Origin: Betaproteobacteria bacterium
GTDB taxonomy: Bacteria > Pseudomonadota > Gammaproteobacteria > Burkholderiales > Casimicrobiaceae
Direction of reading: 5' to 3'
DNA length: 64,000 nt
Assembly (NCBI GenBank): GCA_013298695.1
Contig: JAAFIS010000001.1
Location: 62,001-126,000 of the forward strand
The notes under the pieces are model-generated. The model was given only the letters and a program-made list of their open reading frames with translations, did not search any database and was not told the origin of the DNA. Of this stretch, positions 24,525 to 34,344 are shown piece by piece; the first letter of the stretch is position 1, and every line of letters begins with the position of its first letter. A program made the translations under genes and the position numbers.

Positions 24525-26451
24525 ACGCTTTTCATTACTTTTTCAGGAGCTTGACCGCAGCACAGCAACGCTCGACAAAGTCGCGGCGTTGAAGCGTTAT
24601 TACGCGGATGCGTCGCCCGCTGATGCCGCATGGGCAACGTATTTCCTCGCGGGCGGGAAGCCGCGCCAAGTCGTGAAAACCGCCGAGCTTCGCGTGCTCG
24701 CACGCGAGGTGGCGCAGATTCCTGAGTGGCTGTTTGAAGAGGCGTATCAGGCCGTGGGTGATTTGGCGGAGACGATTGCGCTTGTGTTGCCCACGCACAG
24801 CGATGCAGGTTCTCTCTCCCTGGCGGAGAGAGTTAGAGAGAGGGTGTTAGCGGATCAAGTACCCGCAGAAGATTGCGCGAATCGTGACACCCTCTCCCCA
24901 ACCCTCCCCCCCGGGGGGAGGGAGCAGCAAGTACGCATCGATGCAGGTCTCGCCGAATGGATTGAGCAACGTTTGTTGCCACTGAAATCGCTTGACGAAA
25001 CAGAGCGCGCAAAGCTCATTCGTTCGTATTGGAACGAACTCGATACGACGGGGCGTTTCCTGCTTACGAAACTCATTGGCGGCGGCTTCCGTGTCGGCGT
25101 GAGTAAACTGCTTGTTCAGCGGTCGCTGGCTGAGCATGCGGGCGTCGATCCGAAACGAATCGCAGAGCGCATGATGGGGTTCACTGACGGAACGCGCTCG
25201 CCTACAGCGAATGAATTTCTTCGCATTATTCGCGCGGAAAATAGCTCGACAACAAACGCGAATTCCGAGAGCGAAAACGGCGCTTCAATCGACGCGTCGC
25301 GTGAACCCAATGAGGCGTTGAGCGAGCCAACTGAAGTGAACGGCCAGCCGTATCCGTTTTTCCTAGCGCATCAAATTCCCTTCGCGCTTGCGGCGTTTGA
25401 CGAAAAACTTGGGCCGCCGAGCGATTGGATCGTCGAATGGAAATACGACGGCATTCGCGCACAAATTGTGAAACGCAGCGACCGCGTGTTCATTTGGTCG
25501 CGCGGTGAAGAGTTGATGACGGATCGCTTTCCGGAAATTGTTGAGCAAGCGAATGCATTGCCCAATGGCATGGTGCTCGACGGTGAAATTCTCGTATGGA
25601 AAGAGGGCGCCGCTCAGCCCGCGCCGTTTGCGCTGTTGCAACAACGAATCGGTCGCAAAACGCTTACGAAGAAAGTGCTCGCCGACGCACCGGTCGTGTT
25701 TATGGCGTACGATGTGCTTGAAAATGAGCAGCGAGATTTACGACAGTTCGTCCAAAGAGAACGGCGCGTGATTCTTGAAAAGCTACTGTCTCAATTCGCT
25801 ACAAAATATCTCTTGTCGCCCAATATAGCTGGGCAGGCATGGCAAGATCTGGAAACGCTTCGTAGCGAAAGTCGTGTGCGCGGTGTTGAGGGCTTCATGC
25901 TCAAGCATCGTGACGCGGCGTACGGCACCGGGCGCACCAAAGCCGATGGCACGTGGTGGAAATGGAAGATCGATCCGATGACCATCGATTGCGTGTTGAT
26001 CTATGCGCAAGCAGGCCACGGACGACGTGCAAGTTTGTATACCGACTACACGTTTGCAGTGTGGTCACGCGCGCCGCGCGATGCCGCAGAAGCGCAGCAA
26101 GTGATCGATAACATCGCCGACGGCAAGCCCGTTCCAGAAGGCGCGATGACGGATGTCTTGCAACTCGTGCCGTTCGCGAAAGCGTATTCAGGTTTAACCG
26201 ATGAAGAGTTCAAACGCGTCGACGCAATCATCCGCAAAAACACGATCAACAAATTCGGCCCCGTGCGAAGCGTGAAACCGTCGCTCGTTTTCGAACTCGG
26301 CTTCGAAGGCATCAACGAAAGCACACGCCACAAAAGCGGCATCGCCGTGCGCTTCCCGCGCATGCTGCGAATCCGTGACGATAAACCGATACACGAGGCG
26401 AATAGTCTCTCTGACCTGCGCAGCATGCTGCTTGGCGAAAACATTGCGTAG
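24520..26451 (+). CDS. ATP-dependent DNA ligase with an in-frame BIME insertion
   Basis: 643 residues. N-terminal DNA-binding domain about 1-230 (MKRFSLLFQELD, then YFLAGGKPRQV), adenylation domain with nucleotidyl lysine K308 in EWKYDGIRAQ, and later motifs DGEILVW, EGFMLKHRDA and TWWKWKIDP, then an OB-fold ending in LRIRDDKP. It seals nicks using ATP and is presumed to work with the upstream exonuclease in DNA repair. Residues about 94-140 are encoded by a palindromic repeat pair (24810-24923) absent from normal family members; the frame is preserved and DAGLAEWIEQRLLPLKSLDE resumes. A further low-complexity stretch (NSSTTNANSESENGASIDAS) precedes the catalytic domain. The start codon lies within a REP arm. 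Confidence 0.92.
   Translation: MKRFSLLFQELDRSTATLDKVAALKRYYADASPADAAWATYFLAGGKPRQVVKTAELRVLAREVAQIPEWLFEEAYQAVGDLAETIALVLPTHSDAGSLSLAERVRERVLADQVPAEDCANRDTLSPTLPPGGREQQVRIDAGLAEWIEQRLLPLKSLDETERAKLIRSYWNELDTTGRFLLTKLIGGGFRVGVSKLLVQRSLAEHAGVDPKRIAERMMGFTDGTRSPTANEFLRIIRAENSSTTNANSESENGASIDASREPNEALSEPTEVNGQPYPFFLAHQIPFALAAFDEKLGPPSDWIVEWKYDGIRAQIVKRSDRVFIWSRGEELMTDRFPEIVEQANALPNGMVLDGEILVWKEGAAQPAPFALLQQRIGRKTLTKKVLADAPVVFMAYDVLENEQRDLRQFVQRERRVILEKLLSQFATKYLLSPNIAGQAWQDLETLRSESRVRGVEGFMLKHRDAAYGTGRTKADGTWWKWKIDPMTIDCVLIYAQAGHGRRASLYTDYTFAVWSRAPRDAAEAQQVIDNIADGKPVPEGAMTDVLQLVPFAKAYSGLTDEEFKRVDAIIRKNTINKFGPVRSVKPSLVFELGFEGINESTRHKSGIAVRFPRMLRIRDDKPIHEANSLSDLRSMLLGENIA
24810..24923. repeat. CCTCTCCC-type repeat pair inside the DNA ligase gene
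   Basis: Left arm TCTCTCTCCCTGGCGGAGAG and following GTTAGAGAGAGGGTG; right arm CACCCTCTCCCC then CCCTCCCCCCGGGGGGAGGG. The 114 bp encode 38 residues in frame without a stop. Same family as the hisB-hisH and hisF copies. Confidence 0.85.
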
Positions 26452-26548
26452 AGCGCGCTTGCAGCGCTCTGGATAGGTGCTGCATGCGCACAGATCGTCG
26501 CCGCGTCTCGCCATCCCACGTGATCAGGCGCGTGCGGTTCGCGTTACT

Positions 26549-27664
26549 TCAACCTGTTCCAAGGGCGTTGGTCGCGTCTAGTCCGCCTCGCGGTGGCTGC
26601 ATTGGCACTGGCATTGTCATTTGCATCGCGCGATGCTCCTGCGTTTTGCACGGCTCTCCGGTGAGCAGGGGGCTCAGCGCAGCACTCATGAGCTCACCGC
26701 TCGGTGGATCAAAATTCGAAAGTATCACGAGCCACGTGTTGCGCTCCGGCAGTACCCAGAAAGCGGTATTGCTGCCAACCGATCCGCCCAGCTGGCCCAG
26801 GCGCCATGGCTGCGACCGCTGAGGAAACACCGCTGCTTTTGTTTTCGCGCTGAGTAACCCGTCTCCCGCGATCGCGATCGCGAACGCTTCCAGATCGGCA
26901 GCGCTGCTCAGCGCATCGCCCGCGCTGGATGCCTTGAACTCTTCGAACTCGATTCGTGGTTGAGGTGTGGCAGCGGGCGCTTGACCCGCTGCGGTCATTC
27001 GAGTGAGCGGCACGGCTGCGTTTTGGCCCGCTACGAAGCCGGACGTCTTCATTCCGAGGCGCGAAAAAATTTGACCCTGCACGTATTCTCGATAGTTTTG
27101 CCTCGATACCGCTTCGATCACCGCTCCCAAAATAAGGTATCCGCCATTCGAATATTGTTCTTGGCTACCGGCGGCGAAGCTCAATGGTTTGGCGGCAACA
27201 ACAACGACTAAGTCTCGCGATGACTTGGCAGCAGACATCACTGGAGCATCCGCCATATCGGGGCGCGTCATTGGTGCAACGCCTGAGCGATGGTGGAGTA
27301 AGTGCGAAATTTTGATGGGCTCGAACGACGGTGGCAACTCAGGCAGATGACTCCTCACCGAATCGTCGAGCCCGAGTTTGCCTGAGTCGGCGAGTATTCC
27401 GATCGCGGTGCGAGTAAACAATTTCCCCACAGAGGCCAGTCGAAACGGCGTCTCGCGAGTGATCGAGATTTTGTTTTGCCCATCGGCGAATCCGCTGACG
27501 TGGGTAAACCGCTGGTCGCCCATTCCGGCTGCGACGATGCCGCTAAACGGGGCTTGCTTCAACTGTGCGGCCGTGCACTCAGCGAATGTCGCTTCAAACG
27601 AAATCGGCGCAGCGGATGCTGATGCCGCCGCAATTGTCAGCAGGCTCAAGACGATGTGTCTCAT
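26549..27664 (-). CDS. Serine hydrolase of the beta-lactamase class C / esterase family
   Basis: 371 residues with signal peptide (MRHIVLSLLTIAAASASAAP). Catalytic SxxK in LASVGKLFTR, the tyrosine motif YSN in EQYSNGGYLILG, and LLHHRSGVAPM match the class C beta-lactamase/DD-peptidase-related hydrolases; a clear KTG-like triad is replaced by a region near LGGSVGSN. Probably a periplasmic esterase or peptidase rather than an antibiotic-resistance enzyme. It is divergent, 54 nt away, from a winged-helix regulator that may control it. Confidence 0.82.
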   Translation of the reverse strand: MRHIVLSLLTIAAASASAAPISFEATFAECTAAQLKQAPFSGIVAAGMGDQRFTHVSGFADGQNKISITRETPFRLASVGKLFTRTAIGILADSGKLGLDDSVRSHLPELPPSFEPIKISHLLHHRSGVAPMTRPDMADAPVMSAAKSSRDLVVVVAAKPLSFAAGSQEQYSNGGYLILGAVIEAVSRQNYREYVQGQIFSRLGMKTSGFVAGQNAAVPLTRMTAAGQAPAATPQPRIEFEEFKASSAGDALSSAADLEAFAIAIAGDGLLSAKTKAAVFPQRSQPWRLGQLGGSVGSNTAFWVLPERNTWLVILSNFDPPSGELMSAALSPLLTGEPCKTQEHRAMQMTMPVPMQPPRGGLDATNALGTG

Positions 27665-27718
27665 ACAGATTCTCTAAAAAACTAAGATCGGAAAAGTGTA
27701 TGATCGGCTCTACTCAGC

Positions 27719-28357
27719 ATGCAATACAAAAAACGGAGTAGACAAGTAACGATTTCTGACCCGCGTGCTGCGGCAGTTTTCACGCGCTCGCCGTTACGAC
27801 GTGTGTTGCTTCAGTTTTCACAGCAACCACGCAGCGTCTCGGAGGTAGCGAGCGAACTCGCCATTGATCTGAAGAAACTCCATCACACGGTCACCAAGCT
27901 CTGCCAGCTAGGCCTTATCGAAGTCGTCGAAGTACGCAAGCGTGCGGGCCGTGCAATCAAGCTCTATCAGTGCACTGCCGAGCGTTACTACATTCCGTCG
28001 ACCGTTGCGCCCGAGGCGTTTAGCCGCGGCCTTTCGCTAGAACTACAAGCCGCAATTGTGCGCGATTCAGCTGCAACGATCGAGGCAATGGAGTTTTGGC
28101 TTAGTGGTGAAGGAAGAGTTTCGGGAAGAGTTGTCGAAAGAAGAGGCGCTCGATCGGCTCCGCTGGATAGCTGGCGAATCCTGCGATTGAGCGCTTCTCA
28201 GGCAAAACTGCTGAAGACTGAACTTCTCAAGGTGCTCGATCGATTCGAGGCAAATATTGGTGTAAGTGGCGAGGTGTATCTCGTGCACACGGGCATGGCG
28301 CGTCGGCTAGATCAGTCGGGCGCGACTGATAACGCAAAACCTCGTACTACGGGGTAA
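27719..28357 (+). CDS. Winged helix-turn-helix transcriptional regulator (ArsR-like)
   Basis: 212 residues. The first about 90 contain an ArsR-like wHTH: FTRSPLRRVLLQFSQQPRSV, SEVASELAIDLKKLHHTVTKLCQLGLIEVV, then a basic wing (VRKRAGRAIKLYQCT). The C-terminal half is helical and has no recognised ligand motif. It lies 54 nt from the divergent serine hydrolase gene, so autoregulation and control of that gene are plausible. A strong terminator follows about 90 nt downstream. Confidence 0.78.
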   Translation: MQYKKRSRQVTISDPRAAAVFTRSPLRRVLLQFSQQPRSVSEVASELAIDLKKLHHTVTKLCQLGLIEVVEVRKRAGRAIKLYQCTAERYYIPSTVAPEAFSRGLSLELQAAIVRDSAATIEAMEFWLSGEGRVSGRVVERRGARSAPLDSWRILRLSASQAKLLKTELLKVLDRFEANIGVSGEVYLVHTGMARRLDQSGATDNAKPRTTG

Positions 28358-28444
28358 GCAGCGCGAGCTTTCGGTCGGGCTGCATAAACCCTGGGCAAAA
28401 TGCAGCGGCGATCAAGCGGCTCGATTTGCGCGAATCATTGAAAC

Positions 28445-28474
28445 AAAAAAAGCCCGCAAATGCGGGCTTTTTTT
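28445..28474. terminator. Bidirectional rho-independent terminator
   Basis: AAAAAAAGCCCGC-AAAT-GCGGGCTTTTTTT works on both strands between the wHTH gene and convergent clpA. A nearly identical copy follows icd. Confidence 0.9.
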
Positions 28475-28485
28475 GACGCGCGAGA

Positions 28486-30771
28486 CTACGCTGTAGCCGT
28501 TTCAGCAGGCTCCTGCGGCGTATCGTTTTCCGGGAAGGCAAGTTTGACTTTGCCATCCGCGTCGACGTCAATCGAGACCTTGCCGCCGCCCACGAGTTTG
28601 CCGAAAAGTAATTCGTCAGCAAGCGCTTTGCGGATCGTGTCTTGAATGAGTCGAGCCATGGGTCGCGCGCCCATTTGCGGATCGAATCCGTGTTTTGCGA
28701 GGTAATCGCGCAGGCCTTGCGAGAACTCGGGATCGACTTTCTTTTCGTGCAGTTGCGCTTCGAGTTCGAGCAGGAATTTATCGACTACGCGCAAGATCAC
28801 ATCGTGCGTGAGCGCGCCGAAACTGATCGTTGCGTCGAGTCGGTTTCTGAATTCCGGCGTGAACATTTTCTTGATGGCCTCAAGCTCGTCGCCCGCCTCT
28901 TTCGAGTTGTTGAAGCCGATCGTGTTCTTGGTCAACATCTCGGCACCCGCGTTGGTGGTCATGATAATGATGACGTTGCGGAAATCGGCTTTGCGACCGT
29001 TGTTGTCGGTGAGCGTGCCGTGATCCATGACTTGCAGGAGCACGTTGTAAATATCTGGGTGCGCTTTCTCAATTTCATCTAGCAAGAGCACGCAGTACGG
29101 ATGCTTGGTGACGCCTTCGGTGAGTTGGCCGCCTTGGTCGTAGCCAACATAGCCCGGTGGCGCGCCAATCAAGCGCGAGACGGCATGACGCTCCATGTAT
29201 TCGCTCATGTCGAAACGCAGAAGCTCTACGCCCAAGCAATACGCAAGTTGGCGCGCGACTTCCGTCTTGCCAACGCCCGTCGGGCCAGAGAAAAGGAACG
29301 AACCAATTGGTTTTCTCGGATTGCCCAAGCCACTGCGCGCCATCTTGATCGCCGCCGCGAGCGCTTCAATCGCTTTGTCTTGACCGAACACGACGTTTCT
29401 TAAATCGCGATCCAGTGTTTTTAGGCTGTTGCGATCATCGGAAGACACCGTTTTCGCGGGAATGCGCGCGATTTTCGCGACGATTTCCTCGATCTCGTTT
29501 TTACCGATCGTTTTCTTCTGCTTCGATTTCGGCAGGATGCGCTGCGCGGCACCAGCCTCATCAATCACGTCGATAGCTTTATCAGGCAGGTGGCGATCAT
29601 TAATGTGGCGCGCCGCGAGTTCAGCCGCCGCTGTGATTGCTGCTGGCGAATACTTGACGCTGTGGTGCGCCTCAAATTTAGTTTTCAGTCCGCGCAAAAT
29701 TTCAATGGTTTCAGCAACGGTGGGTTCGGTTACATCGATTTTTTGGAAACGACGAGCGAGCGCGTTGTCTTTTTCGAACACTTGGCGGAATTCAGCATAA
29801 GTCGTGGCGCCTATGCACTTCAAGCCACCATTAGCGAGAGCGGGTTTGAGCAAATTCGACGCGTCAAGCGTGCCGCCGCTGGCCGCACCCGCACCAATGA
29901 TGGTGTGAATCTCATCAATGAACAAAATTCCGTTAGCTTTCTCGCCGAGTTGCTTGAGCACACCTTTCAGCCGAGCTTCGAAGTCACCACGGTATTTCGT
30001 GCCCGCGAGAAGTGCGCCCATATCGAGCGAGTAGACGACGCAGTTGGAGAGGATGTCCGGCACTTCGCCTTCAACGATTCGTTTAGCTAAACCTTCTGCA
30101 ATCGCGGTCTTCCCGACGCCCGCCTCACCAACCAGCAGCGGATTATTTTTGCGGCGACGGCAGAGCACTTGAACGAGCCGTTCAAGTTCAGGGCCACGGC
30201 CAATCATCGGGTCAATTTTTCCGGCTTTTGCTTGCGCATTCAAATTGACGCAGAAGTTATCGAGCGCACCTTGTGGGGCGTCCTCTTTCTCAGCGGTTTC
30301 GCTTGAACCCGCTTCCGCTTTGTCGGTTTTGTCTTTGGCAACTTTGCTGATGCCGTGGCTGATGTAATTGACTACATCAAGACGGGTTACGCCGCGTTGA
30401 TTCAGGAAATACACGGCGTGCGAATCTTTCTCACCGAAGATCGCGACTAACACGTTGGCGCCAGTCACTTCTTTTTTGCCTGACGACTGTACGTGCAGGA
30501 TCGCGCGCTGAATAACGCGCTGGAAGCCTTGCGTTGGCGTGGTGTCAGCTTCGCTGTTTTGCGGCAAACGTGGCGTGTGTTCGTTAATAAAGTTGGCAAG
30601 CGCAGTGCGCAGCTCATCGATATCAACGGCGCACGCTCGCAGGACTTCTGCGGCGCTCGGATTGTCGAGCATCGCAAGCAACAGGTGCTCAACCGTAATG
30701 AACTCGTGGCGCTTTTGCCGGGCTTCGACAAACGCCATGTGCAAACTAACTTCCAACTCTTGCGCGATCAT
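28486..30771 (-). CDS. clpA: ATP-dependent Clp protease ATP-binding subunit ClpA
   Basis: AAA+ unfoldase that feeds substrates to ClpP. The 761-residue protein has a Clp N domain ([24 protein letters not shown]), first AAA module with Walker [16 protein letters not shown] and Walker B LFIDEIHT, second module with [15 protein letters not shown] and [12 protein letters not shown], and a C-terminal D2-small domain. Downstream of clpS on the same strand, separated by about 180 nt. clpP is not in the window. Confidence 0.96.
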   Translation of the reverse strand: MIAQELEVSLHMAFVEARQKRHEFITVEHLLLAMLDNPSAAEVLRACAVDIDELRTALANFINEHTPRLPQNSEADTTPTQGFQRVIQRAILHVQSSGKKEVTGANVLVAIFGEKDSHAVYFLNQRGVTRLDVVNYISHGISKVAKDKTDKAEAGSSETAEKEDAPQGALDNFCVNLNAQAKAGKIDPMIGRGPELERLVQVLCRRRKNNPLLVGEAGVGKTAIAEGLAKRIVEGEVPDILSNCVVYSLDMGALLAGTKYRGDFEARLKGVLKQLGEKANGILFIDEIHTIIGAGAASGGTLDASNLLKPALANGGLKCIGATTYAEFRQVFEKDNALARRFQKIDVTEPTVAETIEILRGLKTKFEAHHSVKYSPAAITAAAELAARHINDRHLPDKAIDVIDEAGAAQRILPKSKQKKTIGKNEIEEIVAKIARIPAKTVSSDDRNSLKTLDRDLRNVVFGQDKAIEALAAAIKMARSGLGNPRKPIGSFLFSGPTGVGKTEVARQLAYCLGVELLRFDMSEYMERHAVSRLIGAPPGYVGYDQGGQLTEGVTKHPYCVLLLDEIEKAHPDIYNVLLQVMDHGTLTDNNGRKADFRNVIIIMTTNAGAEMLTKNTIGFNNSKEAGDELEAIKKMFTPEFRNRLDATISFGALTHDVILRVVDKFLLELEAQLHEKKVDPEFSQGLRDYLAKHGFDPQMGARPMARLIQDTIRKALADELLFGKLVGGGKVSIDVDADGKVKLAFPENDTPQEPAETATA

Positions 30772-30953
30772 CTTTAACTACCTTCACTGCGGCACAGTCC
30801 TCTGCATCGCGGGACTTTTTACGTGCGCCCTGGTCGTCGCCGGCGGAATAGCCGGTTGGACGACATACTCAGTATCTCTCTACGCTAAACCTGTAACACC
30901 GTTGACAGCGCGAGCGATGTCTCGCTGCCGAAATGATTGTTGCATCGCGAAGC

Positions 30954-31313
30954 TCAATTGGGCTCCATCGTACACTGAAGCGGATGCTGATGCTCCTGGG
31001 CAAGCTCTACCACTTGCGCAACCTTCGTATCCGCGATTTCTTTGGTGAAAACACCACAGGTGCCCATCCCGGTGCGATGTACCTGCAACATCACTTGGGT
31101 GGCCTGTTCGCGAGTCATTGTGAATACCAGTTGCAGCACGCCCACAACAAAATCCATCGGTGTGTAATCGTCGTTCAACAACAACACACGATACATCGGC
31201 GGCGGTTTGGTGCTGACACGCTCGGCAACCGCAATCGAGTCGTCTTCGAATCGTTGTGGCGCTGGCGTCGACGGGGCTTTAATGGGGGGATCGGTGGGCA
31301 TGGTTTGGTACAA
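30954..31313 (-). CDS. clpS: ATP-dependent Clp protease adaptor ClpS
   Basis: 119 residues. The ClpS core [26 protein letters not shown] with N-end-rule pocket residues (NDDYTPM) and the ClpA-contacting [19 protein letters not shown] are intact. It binds proteins bearing N-degrons and delivers them to ClpA, encoded next. The last codons overlap the palindromic motif AGCTCAATTGGGCT (30951-30964). The 300-nt region between clpS and csp holds the divergent promoters and nothing else recognised. Confidence 0.94.
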   Translation of the reverse strand: MYQTMPTDPPIKAPSTPAPQRFEDDSIAVAERVSTKPPPMYRVLLLNDDYTPMDFVVGVLQLVFTMTREQATQVMLQVHRTGMGTCGVFTKEIADTKVAQVVELAQEHQHPLQCTMEPN

Positions 31314-31613
31314 CTATGAAATCTAATATCACGCTAGATTTTCGCAATTCAAGAGCATACGACATGCCAGTTAGGTCAATCGCGAGCCAAGTTTGGGTCG
31401 AAAACGTTGCACCAAGGCGCGTAATGAGCCAATTTTGTGCAAAAGCGCTTGCCGAACGCTTGACGCTCGGCGCGGAAAGGTTGTACAAACTCGTCTCGCA
31501 GCCGATTCAGGCTTCGACAATATGGCTGTTGTCTGACCCGTAAATGTTCCATGCAGTACCGGAACGCGCGACGCGAACGCAGCTGCAGTAATGGAAGTTG
31601 GGAGTACCAAAAA

Positions 31614-31829
31614 ATGACAACCGGAACAGTAAAGTGGTTTAACGACGCAAAGGGATTTGGCTTTATCAAGCCAGACGACGGAACCGACGACGTGTTTGCG
31701 CACTTCTCGGCGATCCAAATGGATGGTTTCCGCTCGCTCAAAGAAGGTCAGCGCGTTGCATTCGAAGTGATCGCAGGCCCGAAAGGCAAGCAAGCTTCGA
31801 ACATTCAGGCGCCGGAAACCGCTCAGTAG
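31614..31829 (+). CDS. Cold-shock domain protein
   Basis: 71 residues: [34 protein letters not shown] contains the RNP1 (KGFGFI) and RNP2 (VFAHF) nucleic-acid-binding motifs of CspA-family chaperones. The start at 31614 is preceded by GGGAG; the frame is open further upstream but lacks conservation. It binds single-stranded RNA/DNA and melts mRNA structure. Followed by a strong terminator, so it is monocistronic. Confidence 0.94.
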   Translation: MTTGTVKWFNDAKGFGFIKPDDGTDDVFAHFSAIQMDGFRSLKEGQRVAFEVIAGPKGKQASNIQAPETAQ

Positions 31830-31856
31830 ATTCTGCGTTTTTCGCAGTTCGCATTA

Positions 31857-31893
31857 AACGCCCGCTAGAGCCCGCGCTCTAGCGGGCGTTTGT
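31857..31893 (+). terminator. Rho-independent terminator after csp
   Basis: CGCCCGCTAGAGC - loop - GCTCTAGCGGGCG followed by TTTGTGTTT: a 13-bp stem about 30 nt after the csp stop codon. Confidence 0.85.
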
Positions 31894-31984
31894 GTTTGCT
31901 AAAATTTTAGATTGTCGACGTTTTGCTGAGCGCCATCGCTGCAGTTCGCTTTGACTTCAATCTACTAATTTTTAGCAAATCACT

Positions 31985-33199
31985 ATGAACAAAATCAAGG
32001 TAAAGAACCCAGTCGTTGAAATGGACGGGGACGAGATGACGCGCGTCATCTGGCAACAAATTCGCGAAAAGCTGATCCTGCCCTACCTTGATATCGACCT
32101 GAAGTATTACGACCTCGGGATCGAAAGCCGCGACAAAACCGCAGACAAAGTCACTTTTGATTCCGCGCACGCCACGAAGGAATACGGCGTCGCCGTGAAA
32201 TGCGCCACGATTACCCACGACGAAGCGCGGGTGAAGGAATTCGGCTCAGCAAAAATGCTGCCTTCACCGAACGGCACGATCCGCAATATTCTGGACGGCA
32301 CGATTTTTCGCGAGCCCATTATTTGTCGTAATGTGCCGCGCATCGTCGGCCATTGGGATAAGCCAGTGGTGGTCGCGCGACACGGATTTGGTGATCAGTA
32401 CAAGGCCTCAGAAATCAAGTTCGATGGCGCAGGTACGGTCAAGCTTGTGTTTGAACCCGAAGGTGGCGGCGAAGCGATCGTTAAAGAGGTGTACAAGGCG
32501 CCAGGCGCAGGCGTCACCATGGCGATGTATAACCAAGACAAGTCGATTATGGGCTTCGCGCGCGCCGTGTTCAATTACGGCCTTGAGCGCAATTATTCGG
32601 TTTATTTGTCGACCAAAAACACGATTCTCAAAGTCTACGACGGTCGTTTCAAAAACCTGTTCCAAGAAATTTTTGATAGCGAATTCAAAACCAAGTACGA
32701 CGCGAAAGGCTTGACTTACGAACATCGTTTGATCGACGACATGGTCGCATCGAATTTGAAGTGGAGTGGCGGCTATTTGTGGGCCTGCAAGAACTACGAC
32801 GGAGACGTGCAATCCGATACGGTTGCACAGGGTTACGGCTCGCTCGGTTTGATGACATCGGTATTGATGTCGCCGGATGGAAAGACGGTGGAATCGGAAG
32901 CGGCGCACGGAACGGTGACTCGCCACTACCGCCAGTGGCAACAAGGCAAGGAAACGTCAACTAATCCAATCGCCTCGATTTATGCGTGGACGCGTGGCCT
33001 GATTTTCCGCGGGAAGATGGACGGTACGCCCGACGTTCAAAACTTCGCGACCGCACTTGAGAAAGTTTGTGTAGACGTTGTTGAATCAGGTTTGATGACA
33101 AAGGATCTCGCAATCCTGATCGATCCGAATCACAAATACTTGAACACGCAAGCGTTCTTAGACGCGATTGACGCCGAGATGAAACGTCGGATGGCGTAG
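31985..33199 (+). CDS. icd: NADP-dependent isocitrate dehydrogenase, eukaryotic (type II) form
   Basis: Oxidative decarboxylation of isocitrate to 2-oxoglutarate in the TCA cycle. The 404-residue protein starts [20 protein letters not shown] and carries [56 protein letters not shown] and the NADP-binding [10 protein letters not shown] segment, all typical of the homodimeric eukaryote-like IDH rather than the E. coli Icd form. Monocistronic, with a terminator 45 nt downstream. Confidence 0.95.
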   Translation: MNKIKVKNPVVEMDGDEMTRVIWQQIREKLILPYLDIDLKYYDLGIESRDKTADKVTFDSAHATKEYGVAVKCATITHDEARVKEFGSAKMLPSPNGTIRNILDGTIFREPIICRNVPRIVGHWDKPVVVARHGFGDQYKASEIKFDGAGTVKLVFEPEGGGEAIVKEVYKAPGAGVTMAMYNQDKSIMGFARAVFNYGLERNYSVYLSTKNTILKVYDGRFKNLFQEIFDSEFKTKYDAKGLTYEHRLIDDMVASNLKWSGGYLWACKNYDGDVQSDTVAQGYGSLGLMTSVLMSPDGKTVESEAAHGTVTRHYRQWQQGKETSTNPIASIYAWTRGLIFRGKMDGTPDVQNFATALEKVCVDVVESGLMTKDLAILIDPNHKYLNTQAFLDAIDAEMKRRMA

Positions 33200-33206
33200 A
33201 GCATCT

Positions 33207-33235
33207 CCGTAGGTTGCGCATGCCGCGTCCTACGG
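33207..33235. repeat. Short CCGTAGG inverted repeat after icd
   Basis: CCGTAGG and CCTACGG flank a 15-nt loop directly before the icd terminator. Possibly a reduced half of one of the GTAGG-type repeats. Confidence 0.45.
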
Positions 33236-33244
33236 TTAACGATG

Positions 33245-33273
33245 AAAAAAAGCCCGCAGATGCGGGCTTTTTC
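33245..33273 (+). terminator. Rho-independent terminator after icd
   Basis: AAAAAAAGCCCGC-AGAT-GCGGGCTTTTTC, almost identical to the terminator at 28445. Confidence 0.88.
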
Positions 33274-33330
33274 ATTTGAAAAAAACACTTAAACAGCACG
33301 CGGAATGTAATAACAGCTTCTGGTCAGATA

Positions 33331-33347
33331 GCTCAATTTGATTGGGC
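33331..33347. repeat. Dispersed ATTGGG palindrome, copy 5
   Basis: GCTCAATTTGATTGGGC, continued by GCCAACG, in the spacer between icd and the convergent GNAT gene. The rest of 33274-33483 shows no gene. Confidence 0.6.
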
Positions 33348-33483
33348 GCCAACGTGCTTTATCGGCCAAAATAGTATTTGTCTTCACAGCGCTCCCGCTA
33401 AGCGATATAGGGCATTCGTGAAAATAGCTGAGTCAGATTCTCGGCTCCACGCGCCGTTTGCCGCATCGATGTGCAACCCGCAA

Positions 33484-34344
33484 TCACTCGCGCGACACCC
33501 AATGCTCCATGCGCGTTGCGAGCGTCAATCCGCACTTCTCCGCGACCGCAATTGACGCTTCGTTCGTTGCCTCAACAACGTAGCGCACTTTGAGCCCTCG
33601 AGAAACTAGATCCAAGATGGCCGAGCGTACGAGCGCCGAAGCATGACCCCGTTTGCGCGAATCATGGTTGACATGCACTGAGCCGATTTCGTGCAGCGTC
33701 GGTGAATTTGCAAAAGTAAGCAGCATGGCCACGGGGCGATCGTCGGCCATGCGCACCCAACACCGCGCACTGCCGTCAGCGAAAAGTGTTTGCAATTCGG
33801 CTTCGCTGTAAACGTTATGGGCCGCCAGAAACTCACGTGCTGCCTGCGGAATCGTGTCGTGAATCTGATTGCTCGCGACGGCATCGTCCATGAACTTTTG
33901 CAGCGCGAGTGGCCGCTGTGTGCTCGGAACAAAAGTGAGCAATGACAACACGTAACGAAGCGGAGTTCGTCCATCCTCCGCGCGTTGTATTCCTTCAATG
34001 AACCGCTGCTCAGTCGCCTTTGCCACAAAAGGCGCGCCATGGGTCAATTGCAGTGCGCAGCGCACTGCGGCGTCAACCAACGCGTTGCTGGGTTGAGGTG
34101 GAAGTGCAGCGTAAACGACATACATAGCGTTAGGATATTTGTTAGTGTCCCATTGACTCTTTTCGCGCAGCATCGTGAACACATAGCCCGTTGCGTCGCC
34201 GTCATTCACTCGCGCCGCGTGCAAGTCCTCACCGAACAATGCACGCATTTTGATCGGCGAAATGTGGCGCAGCTCATCGCTTTGCAAAAAGCGCGAAATG
34301 TCATCTTCGCTATCAATCGCTCCGCACGTGTTCACCCCTTCCAC
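33484..34344 (-). CDS. GNAT-family N-acetyltransferase
   Basis: 286 residues. The C-terminal GNAT domain (about 190-280) has the acetyl-CoA-binding motif A (EIGSVHVNHDSRKRGHASALVRSA) and motif B (ATNEASIAVAEKCGL); the N-terminal half is a helical, less conserved domain of the type seen in GNAT proteins with an extra fold. The acetyl acceptor is unknown. The start overlaps the end of the sterol-desaturase gene by 13 nt, so the two are translationally linked. Confidence 0.82.
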   Translation of the reverse strand: MEGVNTCGAIDSEDDISRFLQSDELRHISPIKMRALFGEDLHAARVNDGDATGYVFTMLREKSQWDTNKYPNAMYVVYAALPPQPSNALVDAAVRCALQLTHGAPFVAKATEQRFIEGIQRAEDGRTPLRYVLSLLTFVPSTQRPLALQKFMDDAVASNQIHDTIPQAAREFLAAHNVYSEAELQTLFADGSARCWVRMADDRPVAMLLTFANSPTLHEIGSVHVNHDSRKRGHASALVRSAILDLVSRGLKVRYVVEATNEASIAVAEKCGLTLATRMEHWVSRE

